A DNA stretch of 11,764 nucleotides from Planctomycetales bacterium (GTDB taxonomy: Bacteria; Planctomycetota; Planctomycetia; Planctomycetales; Planctomycetaceae). A model generated the notes under the pieces. The model was not told the origin of the DNA. It did not search any database and worked only from the letters and a program-made list of their open reading frames with translations. Positions 1-7,662 of the stretch are shown piece after piece. The stretch's first letter is position 1. Each line of letters opens with the position of its first letter. Location of the stretch: the NCBI GenBank assembly GCA_020050375.1, contig JAGVKR010000277.1, positions 1 through 11,764 of the forward strand, written 5' to 3'. The translations under genes and the position numbers were made by a program.

Positions 1-35
1 CCCTCGTCGCGCCAGCGTCGGGCGTATTGAGGAAG

Positions 36-211
36 AGGATTCAGGATTCGGCATTCAGGATTCAGGGGACGAAATCCCGTTTAGCCGCGAGGCGCAGCCG
101 AGTGCCTGTTGATTCGACCGCCAAAGTCTGCCTAACGCAGCGACCGCATTCACCTTTCATGGGCGCCAGCCCCGCATTCCCCTGAATCCTGAATGCCGAA
201 TCCTGAATCCT
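36..211. repeat. Long perfect inverted repeat (34-bp arms, 108-bp spacer), MITE-like or cruciform element
   Basis: Positions 36-69 and 178-211 are exact reverse complements over 34 bp. Each arm is built of four 7-bp units, ATTCAGG, ATTCGGC, ATTCAGG, ATTCAGG (39-66 in the left arm). The spacer 70-177 has no convincing ORF. The element lies just past the stop of the minus-strand propeller gene (stop at 222-224), so its transcript could fold into a large stem and act as a 3' barrier. No clear target-site duplication flanks it, so a mobile origin is only a possibility. The repeat itself is certain; its role is not known. Confidence 0.9.
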
Positions 212-221
212 TCCCCTTCCC

Positions 222-1469
222 TCACTTCCCCACGCAATACAGCCGTTCCATCGTGCGGATCAGAATCCGACCGTCGACGAAGACCGGCGTGGCGACGACG
301 AATTCGTCTTTCAATTCGTTCGTCGCCAGCACTTTGAACTCATCTCCCTGCGCTACGACAAACGTCGTCCCGTCCTCGCGTGTCAGGTAAATCTTTCCAT
401 CGGCGATGACCGGCGACGAGCTGAACTGGTGGCGATTTTTCGCCGTTTCCCCCGACCAGAGCACCTTGCCAGTCTGCGTTTCGAGACAGGTGACGCCCCC
501 TTTGTCGCCGCAGATGTAAGTCTTTCCGTTCTGAACGACAGGGGACGGAACATCGGCGCCCAGGGAATCCTTCGACCAGACGATGTGCGACTTCGTGACG
601 TCTCCCTTGCCTCCGAGGCGGATCGCCGTCAGCGATTTGCCGCGCGCGTAAGGGGCCACGACGATCCCGTCGGCCACCACCGGCGAGGCGATCGAACGAA
701 AGTACTCATTTCGTCCGGGATTGAGGCCTCCCACGCGCCACAGCTCCTTGCCATCGGCGGCGTTGTAAGCCGTCACGTGATCGGCGCCGAGAACGACAAT
801 ATGCTGGCGTCCGCCTTCATCAAACACGACCGGCGTCGAATACGTCTGGGCGGCTTCGCGAGGCGCATCGAGACTGCGGTCCTGCTTCCAGGCCAGCTTG
901 CCGTCGCTTTTCCCGAACGCCGCGAGGAACGACGGCCCGCTGTGAATTACGGCGACCACGATATGGTCCTTCGTCAACACCGGTGACGTCCCCAGGTCCC
1001 ACCACAGCGTGTCTTCGCCGTAGAGGTCGTGCATGTTCTTTTGCCAGACGATATCTCCGGCAAAATCGAGGCAGGCCAGCTCGCCGCTTTTGAAATACGT
1101 ATAGATGTGTTTTCCGTCGGTCACGGGCGACGGATTGCAGCCGGTGGCCTTGTTGTGCTTTCCGGGGCGCTCTGTGCCGACCTTCGTCTGCCAGAGCGAC
1201 TTGCCGTTTCGATCGAGGCAAATGACGCCGTTCTGGCCCTCGATTGCGCTGGTCAGAATGATCCGCCCATCCCAGACGGCGGGGGTTGACGCCCCTTTGC
1301 CGGGGAGTTCGAACTTCCATAAGACGTTCTCAGTGCTGCTCCAATGTTCGGGAAAACCGGTCCCCGTGGCGACGCCGTTGTAATCGGGCCCGCGCCAGTT
1401 CGGCCAATTGGCGGCGTGAGTCGCCGCCGCAAACGCAAAACACAAAGCCAGGCTCGCTATCATCCGCAT
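222..1469 (-). CDS. Exported PQQ-type (BamB-like) beta-propeller repeat protein
   Basis: The product has 415 residues. Residues 1-19 form a Sec signal peptide ending in an A-T-H-A type cleavage site, and the mature protein opens with W-P-N-W-R-G-P (22-28), a signature of planctomycete PQQ-like propellers. Blade motifs of the form G-x-x-x-W recur (for example GKSLW, GKELW, GKVLW), as expected for a quinoprotein-dehydrogenase-like propeller slightly longer than BamB. Nothing shows that PQQ is really bound; a structural or binding role in the periplasm or envelope is more likely than dehydrogenase activity. The ATG at 1469 is supported by AGGAG at 1477-1481 with a 7-nt spacer. The gene follows the glycosyltransferase on the same strand, but tandem hairpins lie between them, so it may be a separate transcription unit. 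The specific ligand or pathway cannot be named. Confidence 0.9.
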   Translation of the reverse strand: MRMIASLALCFAFAAATHAANWPNWRGPDYNGVATGTGFPEHWSSTENVLWKFELPGKGASTPAVWDGRIILTSAIEGQNGVICLDRNGKSLWQTKVGTERPGKHNKATGCNPSPVTDGKHIYTYFKSGELACLDFAGDIVWQKNMHDLYGEDTLWWDLGTSPVLTKDHIVVAVIHSGPSFLAAFGKSDGKLAWKQDRSLDAPREAAQTYSTPVVFDEGGRQHIVVLGADHVTAYNAADGKELWRVGGLNPGRNEYFRSIASPVVADGIVVAPYARGKSLTAIRLGGKGDVTKSHIVWSKDSLGADVPSPVVQNGKTYICGDKGGVTCLETQTGKVLWSGETAKNRHQFSSSPVIADGKIYLTREDGTTFVVAQGDEFKVLATNELKDEFVVATPVFVDGRILIRTMERLYCVGK

Positions 1470-1583
1470 TGTCGATCTCCTGCGGGAAGGCCCGCGTCAG
1501 TTTTGTCCGCGACCAGAATCGTCCATTTGATCGTAGCGAATCGTCGCCGGGAAATCATTCGCGGGGTGGGGATGCCGGGGGCA

Positions 1584-1639
1584 AAGCGGCCAATTGAGAC
1601 TTGGCGCAACTGGCCGCTTCTCGAGCCGGGATCCGGCTC
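1584..1639 (-). terminator. Two hairpins after the glycosyltransferase gene, possible terminator
   Basis: In the gap between the glycosyltransferase stop (1657) and the next start (1469) there are two inverted repeats. GAGCCGG/CCGGCTC (1623-1629 with 1633-1639, 3-nt loop) comes first in the direction of transcription. AAGCGGCCA/TGGCCGCTT (1584-1592 with 1611-1619, 18-nt loop) follows, and on the minus strand the second stem ends in only a short T run (CTTTG). The hairpins are clear, but the weak U-tract makes intrinsic termination uncertain. They could instead stabilise the upstream mRNA end. Confidence 0.45.
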
Positions 1640-1656
1640 CGGGAGTCGTCAATCTG

Positions 1657-3207
1657 TCACGGCCGCGTCGACGAATCGATGGACGCCCGCTCGTTATGGT
1701 AGACCGCCGTGTGCCAGCCCGAGAGTCCGCTGTATGGGAACTGTCCCGTCAAACGATAAGCGTTCCCCGCATTGTCGCGGATGGAAGCTGGAGGAACGAA
1801 TCGGCGCTTGAGTGAGTGTTTGAGCAGCCAGGCCGGCCCGCCCGCCGGCCAAGGTCCATCGTCCACTCGGACGATGCGCCGACCCGGTGGCAGCAGGCGC
1901 TCGTAATACCGAAGGACCATGCCGTGGCGAAACGACTGATCGGTTGCAATCACGATTTCCGACCCGGGTGTCAGCGAATCGATCAACCGAAGCACTTCAA
2001 ACGCGTGTCCGCGTCCGAAGCGGAACAGGTCGGCCAAATGGACACTGTTGCCGACGCAGACGGCGAGCAGGACGGCCAGGCCTGTCATTCGGGCCAATCG
2101 TCCCTGCGACAGGGCCCTCGCCGCCAGTTCTGCCAGCACGAGGTAAAGGCTCGCCACCGTGCACAGAAAATACCGGGGATACACTTCGCTGCGATTCATC
2201 GCCAGCAGGACGAGAGGCGGCACGAGAATCATCCCCAGGTGAAAGGTCCAGCGGTCGTCCCCGCCGCGCGCTTGACATACGAGCTCGACGATCACGGCGA
2301 TCGCCACGAGGCACGCCACAATCACTGCCCCTGTTCCTTCCTCCGGTCCGCCGACCATGAGCGAGAGGGTCGATGCGGCCACCGCCGCGCGGTGAAACCT
2401 CGGGCCTTCGCCGTTCTCCATCTGCGAAATGTTGATGAACCACAACGCCGCCAACCCGGCGGTCGGCAGGAGAAATGTGCGAGTCAGCATTCCCATCCGC
2501 GCCCGCCACGTGGCGGGCTTCCGCACCAAGCGCGCAATCGCCCAGACGACAAGTGCGGGGTAGGCCATCAGAAAAATCGGCTGCCCGAGACAGCCGGCGA
2601 TGGAGCAGGCACCGAACAAGACTTCCGTGACGCGCCGCCGCCAGCCGCCATCGGAGTCGGACGGAAGTTTATTCTGCCCGAAGTCCGCGAGAGCCTTCTC
2701 TAAGAATAGGTACGCCGCCAGCAGGAAGAACACCGCATAGGCATAGCCCCGGGCTTCCGACGAGTAATGCACGAGGAGATACGAAGGGACCGTCAAAACG
2801 GACACGGCCAAAACCGCCGCGCTGCCGGCCCGCGCCATCGCCAGCCGGGCCAGGACGACCGTCAACGTCCCCAGAATCACGGCTGGCAGTCGATACCAGC
2901 GCCAATCGGCATCCGGCCCGACAAGATAGATCCACCAGCTGTTCAGAAAATGGTTGTTCTCATGTTTGACCTTGAGCAACACGTCGTCTGCCGATACGAC
3001 CTGCTGCTGAACGATCTCCCAACTCCAGATTTCGTCCAGCCAGAAGTCGTCGAAGCTGGCCAAAAGCCGCAGCACTGCGGCCAATACAAGAATGCCGGCC
3101 GTGGAAATCGCAGAAACGACGGCAGATCGGCGCGATACCATTGAGTCGCGATCAGCGTTAGCCGCCGGCGGCGTGTGATCGGCCTCCAGGACGGAAGACG
3201 TGGTCAT
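1657..3207 (-). CDS. Multipass membrane glycosyltransferase, GT39/ArnT-like (GT-C fold)
   Basis: From the ATG at 3207 the product has 516 residues. A short polar N-terminus is followed by a first membrane helix at about residues 28-50 and then D-F-W-L-D-E-I-W-S (54-62), the acidic first-loop motif of GT39/GT83-type polyprenyl-phosphate-sugar transferases. About nine to ten hydrophobic helices follow, and the C-terminal roughly 90 residues are soluble. Family knowledge suggests transfer of a sugar from a polyprenyl-phosphate donor to a protein or lipid on the outer face of the cytoplasmic membrane; donor and acceptor cannot be read from sequence. The frame is open back to a TTG at 3321, and another ATG lies at 3141. 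None of these starts has a strong ribosome binding site; 3207 was chosen because it is the first ATG and keeps the whole first helix. It follows the lipoprotein gene by about 146 nt. Confidence 0.82.
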   Translation of the reverse strand: MTTSSVLEADHTPPAANADRDSMVSRRSAVVSAISTAGILVLAAVLRLLASFDDFWLDEIWSWEIVQQQVVSADDVLLKVKHENNHFLNSWWIYLVGPDADWRWYRLPAVILGTLTVVLARLAMARAGSAAVLAVSVLTVPSYLLVHYSSEARGYAYAVFFLLAAYLFLEKALADFGQNKLPSDSDGGWRRRVTEVLFGACSIAGCLGQPIFLMAYPALVVWAIARLVRKPATWRARMGMLTRTFLLPTAGLAALWFINISQMENGEGPRFHRAAVAASTLSLMVGGPEEGTGAVIVACLVAIAVIVELVCQARGGDDRWTFHLGMILVPPLVLLAMNRSEVYPRYFLCTVASLYLVLAELAARALSQGRLARMTGLAVLLAVCVGNSVHLADLFRFGRGHAFEVLRLIDSLTPGSEIVIATDQSFRHGMVLRYYERLLPPGRRIVRVDDGPWPAGGPAWLLKHSLKRRFVPPASIRDNAGNAYRLTGQFPYSGLSGWHTAVYHNERASIDSSTRP

Positions 3208-3353
3208 GCGTCGAATCTTGCCGCGAAGCCACCCAAAAGGCAACTCTCGACTCGAAAGCCCGATCGAGGGACATCCGCCAACCTGGCCGGGCTCGATGAT
3301 CCGCTGCTGGTGGTCTCTCAAGGCCAGCGCGGATCACCTTGGCCGCCGACACC

Positions 3354-3608
3354 TCATTCGATTTCGAGGATCTCACCGCTGGGAGAGATTTCGATTTCCC
3401 GCACCTTGCCTTTGCCGTCTTTTCCGATGACCTCAATCCGGCCGTCGCTTCCCTTGACGGCCTGGTCGAACTTGACGCCGGGCAACTTTTCCCTGGCAAT
3501 CGTCATGATGTTCTCGGGCACCTTTTCGATGGGCATCAATTCAGCCTTCGGGGCTTCGCTGCATCCGAGAAGAACGATTAGCAGGCAGGCGGGCACGCAT
3601 CGCATCAT
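3354..3608 (-). CDS. Small PepSY-like lipoprotein
   Basis: The product has 84 residues. A short signal ends in the lipobox L-L-G-C with the lipidated cysteine at residue 16. The remaining about 65 residues resemble one PepSY-like module: an amphipathic helix with A-R-E-K-L-P-G-V, then strands around G-R-I-E-V-I-G and K-V-R-E-I-E-I-S-P-S-G-E-I. Such small exported domains are often thought to bind or inhibit peptides or enzymes, but no partner is visible here. The start codon directly abuts the stop of the upstream DUF1559 gene (stop 3609-3611, ATG 3606-3608), and the ribosome binding site AGGAGA (3616-3621) lies inside the end of that gene, so translation is probably coupled. A second ATG follows at once (3605), so the first residue is ambiguous by one. 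Confidence 0.8.
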   Translation of the reverse strand: MMRCVPACLLIVLLGCSEAPKAELMPIEKVPENIMTIAREKLPGVKFDQAVKGSDGRIEVIGKDGKGKVREIEISPSGEILEIE

Positions 3609-4508
3609 TTAGAAATCTCCTATCGTTTCGCCGCCGGCACGCGTTGAGAGGGCCTGAAAAGTTGCGCGGTCGATATTTGTGGAAATGAACTGAACATGGC
3701 CATCACCGAATACAAAATGCGCTCCGCCGGTGTGCCGGCTCGAGAAATTGTTGCATTCGGTTCCCGGGGCATTCGGCCCTCCCTCGATCGTATGACCCAG
3801 CGTCATGCCGGACGCATGTTGTATGAACGGCATGACCGGTGAACCGGGAGGGGGGTAGATTCTGGCGCCCGTCACCGATCCAACCCACGTTGCTTCGCAC
3901 GTGAACTGCGTTCGTTCTCCCACCAGCAGCGTCAAACTCGATCCGTCCTGAATGTTTTTCAATCCGATGCCGCTGTTGCGGAAAAACACCCCCTCGCCGT
4001 CAATCCCCGGTTCGCTGACACCGAAGACGGCGATATAGTTGGAAGAGGCGACGTCGCAAATCGTGGCGGTCGGATTGGCGCTCGAATCACGCATCACGGC
4101 CGGCCATTTTGGCTTGACCGAGTCGGACGGGCAGAGGTAAACCGTCAGCGGTGCAATTCGAGGCGTCGCGTTGACCGGGGCTTCGATGGCTTGAGTGAAA
4201 TTGATCGTGTCTTGCAGGTTTGCCTGTTCCAGTTGAGACAAGAGCATCGCCCCCCAGCCCCAGCCCGTTCCGGTGTCGGTTCCGCTTGCATCGTAATTCG
4301 AGACATAGCCCGGCGGGAATCGGGTGAAATCCCCGTGATAATTCTGAAGAGCCAGACCAATTTGCTTCAGATTGTTTTTGCACTGCGTCCGACGCGCCGC
4401 CTCACGCGCTTGCTGCACGGCCGGCAGAATCAGGGCGACGAGGACCCCGATAATGGCGATGACGACCAACAATTCAATCAATGTGAATCCGCGAGCAACC
4501 CTTCGCAT
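3609..4508 (-). CDS. DUF1559 family protein with prepilin-type N-terminal cleavage/methylation signal
   Basis: From the ATG at 4508 the product has 299 residues. It begins with a basic leader and the type IV prepilin motif [11 protein letters not shown] (6-16), with cleavage expected after Gly7 and the conserved Glu at mature position 5. A single long hydrophobic helix follows, then [20 protein letters not shown] (35-53) and a C-terminal [14 protein letters not shown] segment. These are hallmarks of DUF1559 (SBP_bac_10-type) pseudopilins, which are hugely expanded in Planctomycetota and probably surface or secretion-apparatus associated; individual functions are unknown. The frame stays open to an ATG at 4619, but AGGAGG at 4516-4521, 7 nt before the 4508 ATG, decides for the shorter form. 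The next gene, a lipoprotein, starts immediately after its stop codon. Confidence 0.92.
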   Translation of the reverse strand: MRRVARGFTLIELLVVIAIIGVLVALILPAVQQAREAARRTQCKNNLKQIGLALQNYHGDFTRFPPGYVSNYDASGTDTGTGWGWGAMLLSQLEQANLQDTINFTQAIEAPVNATPRIAPLTVYLCPSDSVKPKWPAVMRDSSANPTATICDVASSNYIAVFGVSEPGIDGEGVFFRNSGIGLKNIQDGSSLTLLVGERTQFTCEATWVGSVTGARIYPPPGSPVMPFIQHASGMTLGHTIEGGPNAPGTECNNFSSRHTGGAHFVFGDGHVQFISTNIDRATFQALSTRAGGETIGDF

Positions 4509-4515
4509 TCGCAAT

Positions 4516-4521
4516 CCTCCT
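4516..4521 (-). promoter_or_regulatory. Ribosome binding site fixing the DUF1559 start
   Basis: A full AGGAGG lies 7 nt upstream of the ATG at 4508. It excludes the longer reading frame starting at 4619, whose extra 37 residues include a duplicated Y-D-P-A-D-I and would bury the prepilin leader. Confidence 0.85.
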
Positions 4522-4523
4522 GA

Positions 4524-4559
4524 AATGTCGGCCGGATCATAAATGTCTGCCGGATCATA
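4524..4559. repeat. Tandem 18-bp duplication just upstream of the DUF1559 gene
   Basis: Positions 4524-4541 and 4542-4559 are two head-to-tail 18-bp copies differing at one base (4530 g versus 4548 t). They lie just upstream of the ribosome binding site of the pseudopilin gene, in its untranslated leader. The duplication may be neutral or may duplicate a regulatory site; no known operator is recognised. Confidence 0.85.
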
Positions 4560-4634
4560 CCGGTGGAGGCGATCGGAGCAAGGCTGGCGCCGTGGATTAA
4601 GCAGTTTTAATCGTGTCATCTGCGCATCACATCC

Positions 4635-6350
4635 TCAATTCAGCTTCGGCGTCGAATCCCCCGACTGATCGAACCGATATTCCGGCTCGACGATGCTCTG
4701 CTTGCGGTCTTCGTGGCTCAGCGTCATTGCGTGCAGGCGGGAGCGGATCATGTAGAACTTGAGGCGGATCTCCTTCCCGACGAGTTTGCTCAAGTCGGCG
4801 TTGTCTTTCCATCTCACCGGATGGTCGAGGGCGTCTCCCTGAACCTCACGCGCGTCGGGCTCTGAGAAACCGGCGATTGGCTGCCAGTCGCGCGTCAGTG
4901 CTTCCACACGGATCGAACCTTTCTGCCACGTCGCCGCGTTCAGGAACAGTTTCGGGTGCGAGACGATGAATGGCTTCGTCACGACCCGGCAGGGGCCGTT
5001 GTCCCATTCGCTCGTCTCCAGTGACGCGTACCGATCGCGTTTGAACGTCGCCAGCGCGGCGCCGCATTTGACCGTCGCCGGGTCGGTCGTCGCCGTGTCG
5101 ACCGTGTGCCCGAAGTTGCACGCTGCGTAGTAGACATAGACCGTGTCGTTGACGATCACCGGCTCGGGCTGCGAACAGCACATCGCCATGTAGTCGTAAT
5201 AGCCCAGCGCTCCGTAGGGGATGAACGCTTCGCCGCGTTTGACCCGCGAGAAGTGCACGCCGTCGCGGCTCGTCGCCAGGTGGATGTCGATCGGCTGCGG
5301 GTGACGCAGATAGTAGACGCTCATGAAGCCGACGTACGTCGGCCCGATCTTGTGGCAGGCGAACTGGTACAGCTCGGTGTCCGCCGGATCGTCGGCATCC
5401 ATCCCCAGGATGTATTGATGCTTGTCCCACACGCGCAGATCGTCGCTCTCGGCATAGGCGTACGAGCGGTAGTAACGATCGACTGGCTGGCGATCGCAGT
5501 CGCTCTTGTCGGCGATCATCCGTTCGGTGAACTGGGGAATGATCCGCCGATAGATGACCCATTTCTGCTTCGCCTGATCGTAGATCAGGTGCATCAGGCA
5601 GTCGTCGCCGTAAGTCGAGATGTCGTTGGGGGTCTGCTAGAAAGGTGCATCGGCACACGACCAGTGAATGCCGTCGGGGGACGACACGATGTGGGCGCCG
5701 CGCCGATGATCCTGGACGATTGCGAGGGCGACGAATTTTTCACTGGCGTCGCGCGGCTTGGGATTCTTGACGACCGACCAGAAGAAAGCCTTCTTCCCCT
5801 GGGGGACCATCGGTTTCGTGGGGACAACGTACTTCATCCCGCCAAGTTTATTCACAAATTGTGGGACCATATCGCTCACGTACACGATGTTGTGGTCGCG
5901 CCGCCCGCCGATTTCGGCGACCCCCAGGTCGGGCTTGTCCCAGCGGACGCCGTCGGTCGACGTGAAGTACAGCATGTATGCCGCGTTCCCGCCGAGAAAA
6001 GCCGAGTTCCAGTCGCTGCCCGAACGGGCCCACATTTTGAAGAGCTTGTCTTCCTTGTCGTACATCGTCGTGTACGGCTGGATGATGTTCCCCTCGCACC
6101 AGCGCTCGCTGCGGACGACCGGATTGAGCAGGTGTTTTTTCGGCTGATGCAGCTTGCGCGAAACACCGGGGTTGGATTCGAGCCGCTCATTGTCGAGAAA
6201 CAACTCGGTGACGAACGGGAGCTTTCGGATGTCTTTCTGGCTGGGTGTCGCGGCCGCGGCCTGCGCATCGCCGCCAGCTTGTTGCATGCCGATCCTTCCG
6301 ACCCCTGCCGCCCCCGCGATTGTCATGAACTCCCTGCGGTTTGTTTTCAT
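4635..6350 (-). pseudogene. Tat-exported glycosidase-like (GH32/GH43-type) beta-propeller protein interrupted by an in-frame TAG
   Basis: Read through one amber codon, the frame gives 571 codons. It starts with a Tat signal (N-R-R-E-F-M at 4-9, then a weakly hydrophobic Ala/Gly-rich stretch to about 34). Blade motifs of the S-x-D-G-[VI]-x-[WF] type recur: STDGVRW 131-137, SPDGIHW 224-230 and SRDGVHF 361-367, as in five-bladed GH32/GH43-like propellers. A beta-sandwich-like C-terminal part begins at about 467 (K-L-F-L-N-A) and includes G-S-I-R-V-E. The TAG at 5637-5639 is codon 238; the same frame continues without a shift, and the next ATG (5594, codon 253) has no ribosome binding site. The blade motifs on both sides show one protein was split. 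A mutation or base-call error is most likely; readthrough is possible. TAG ends the neighbouring propeller gene (6466-6468), so genome-wide recoding is unlikely. The substrate is unknown, and catalytic acids cannot be assigned with confidence. Confidence 0.8.
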
Positions 6351-6465
6351 CACGCTGTCTTTCTTTTGCCGTTGAAAGAATCCAAAAGGGGTGGTCAGCA
6401 TTGGACGAAGCAGACCAGTGCCGTTTTCTGCCCATCGAACGTGTATTGAGTATGTCGAAATGCGA

Positions 6466-7662
6466 CTACGGTTCCAGCGAGAGAGCGAGGATTTCGCGGG
6501 TGCCGCGCAGGTAGATGGTCCGGCCGACGACGGCCGGGTGAGACATCAGGCCGCTTTCACCGGTGAGGGGTGCCTGACGATCCAGCAGTTTGAATTCATT
6601 GGCCGTCGCGTCGATGAGCAGCAATTCGCCCGTTTCAGTCGAGGCCAGCAACCGGTCATTGCTGGCCAAAAGGCTCACGTGCGACTGAAACGCTCGATCC
6701 TTTCCCTTCCAGACCAGCTGGAGTTGATTCTCAAGGTCGAGGCAGTAGAGCTCCCCGCTGACGCCAAACAAACGGCTGCCAACGACAATTGGCGTATGCG
6801 TGTCCGGTGCAAGCTCGCTAAAGCTGGCGATCGGTTCCTTCTCGATTTGACCATCGGGACGGAAGGCGAACATACGCGTTCCGTTGTTTTCCGTCGACAC
6901 CAGCAACTGATTCTTGTAGAGGACCGGGGTCGGGACGTTGAAGTCGCCGGGAAAGGAAGGGACGATCGTCCAGAGGCGTTTGCCCGATTTTGCATCCCAG
7001 CCCCCCAGCGACACCGCGTCGTGTCCGACGATCTGCCGAGTCTTGCCAATCTCCATCGCGATGAAAGAGCCATACGCGGCGGTATTTCCCGGTGTCGACC
7101 ACAGTACTTTCCCATTCTCGGGATCGAGGGCCGCGATCGATCCATCCTCCCCGCCGGGGTTGAGGATCAGCCCCCCGTCGACGATCAGAGGGGAACCGCA
7201 AAACCCCCAGGGAAGACGTTCGGTCACGTCGAAATCGTCCCTGACGTTGATTCGCCACACGACCCGGCCGGAAACGAGCTCGACGCAGCTCATGTGTCCC
7301 ATCGCGCCTAGCAGATAGACGTGCCTGCCGAGCACGAGCGGCGTAGCGCGGGGGGCATTGCCGTAGTCGAGCTTACCGGGAGCAACATAGCGGACCGCCC
7401 ATACGTCGCGGCCGGTTTCGGCATCAAAACAGCGGAAGACATCGACGCTGTCGTTCAATTCCCGGTCGGAGACGATAACATGCTGTTTTGTTGCGGCGAT
7501 TCCCCCGAGACCGCGGGAACTCAACGACCTTTTCCAGAACACCCGCGGGGTGGCTGAAAGCCGCGACGGGAGCCCGGGGACGCGGCCATTCCGGTTTGGA
7601 CCGCGCCAGGCGGTCCATTCCTCTGTCGGCTCCGGAACAGCGATGGCGGGATCGGTCAGTTC
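6466..7662 (-). CDS. PQQ-type beta-propeller domain lacking its own start; probably the C-terminal half of a frameshifted fusion
   Basis: Codons from 7662 to the TAG at 6466-6468 encode 398 residues of a PQQ/BamB-like propeller. It opens with E-W-T-A-W-R-G-P-N-R-N-G (7620-7585), the entry motif also seen in the other two propellers here, and has blade motifs GRDVW, GRVVW, GKVLW and GKRLW. Going upstream, this frame meets a stop only at 7681-7683, and no ATG, GTG or TTG occurs between it and a GTG at 7540-7542. That GTG lies after the conserved motif and would give a truncated protein (358 residues) without a signal peptide. The simplest reading is that the domain is made as an extension of the upstream substrate-binding protein by a -1 shift at the A9-G run. 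The joined protein would have 694 residues and one Sec signal. Alternatively the indel is an error and the gene is simply one intact ORF. Confidence 0.8.
   Translation of the reverse strand, partial: ELTDPAIAVPEPTEEWTAWRGPNRNGRVPGLPSRLSATPRVFWKRSLSSRGLGGIAATKQHVIVSDRELNDSVDVFRCFDAETGRDVWAVRYVAPGKLDYGNAPRATPLVLGRHVYLLGAMGHMSCVELVSGRVVWRINVRDDFDVTERLPWGFCGSPLIVDGGLILNPGGEDGSIAALDPENGKVLWSTPGNTAAYGSFIAMEIGKTRQIVGHDAVSLGGWDAKSGKRLWTIVPSFPGDFNVPTPVLYKNQLLVSTENNGTRMFAFRPDGQIEKEPIASFSELAPDTHTPIVVGSRLFGVSGELYCLDLENQLQLVWKGKDRAFQSHVSLLASNDRLLASTETGELLLIDATANEFKLLDRQAPLTGESGLMSHPAVVGRTIYLRGTREILALSLEP
7597..7617 (-). other. Perfect 8-bp hairpin 44 nt downstream of the slippery run
   Basis: On the minus strand TGGACCGC (7617-7610) pairs with GCGGTCCA (7604-7597) around a 5-nt loop. 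A stimulatory structure for -1 frameshifting normally begins 5-9 nt after the heptamer, so this one is too distant to be a standard stimulator. It also coincides with the codons of the W-x-x-W-R-G-P motif and may be chance. Confidence 0.4.

Noticed and set aside
39..66. Tandem heptamers as a CRISPR-like array
   Set aside because: The units are 7 bp, contiguous without spacers, and no cas genes are present.
1816..2703. A 295-codon plus-strand ORF
   Set aside because: Antisense to the glycosyltransferase; rich in H, R, Q and P with no recognisable fold, as shadow frames are.
3208..3321. Longer glycosyltransferase from TTG at 3321
   Set aside because: The extension is polar, Arg/Gly-rich and has only a distant ribosome binding site; the ATG at 3207 preserves the family-like start.
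5637..5639. TAG as pyrrolysine or general stop reassignment
   Set aside because: TAG ends the propeller gene at 6466-6468, no pyl genes are visible, and the protein is not a family known to use pyrrolysine.
5106..6449. A 447-codon plus-strand ORF
   Set aside because: It lies entirely antisense to the glycosidase-like gene, has no signal or motif, and its composition is that expected of a shadow frame opposite a GC-rich gene.
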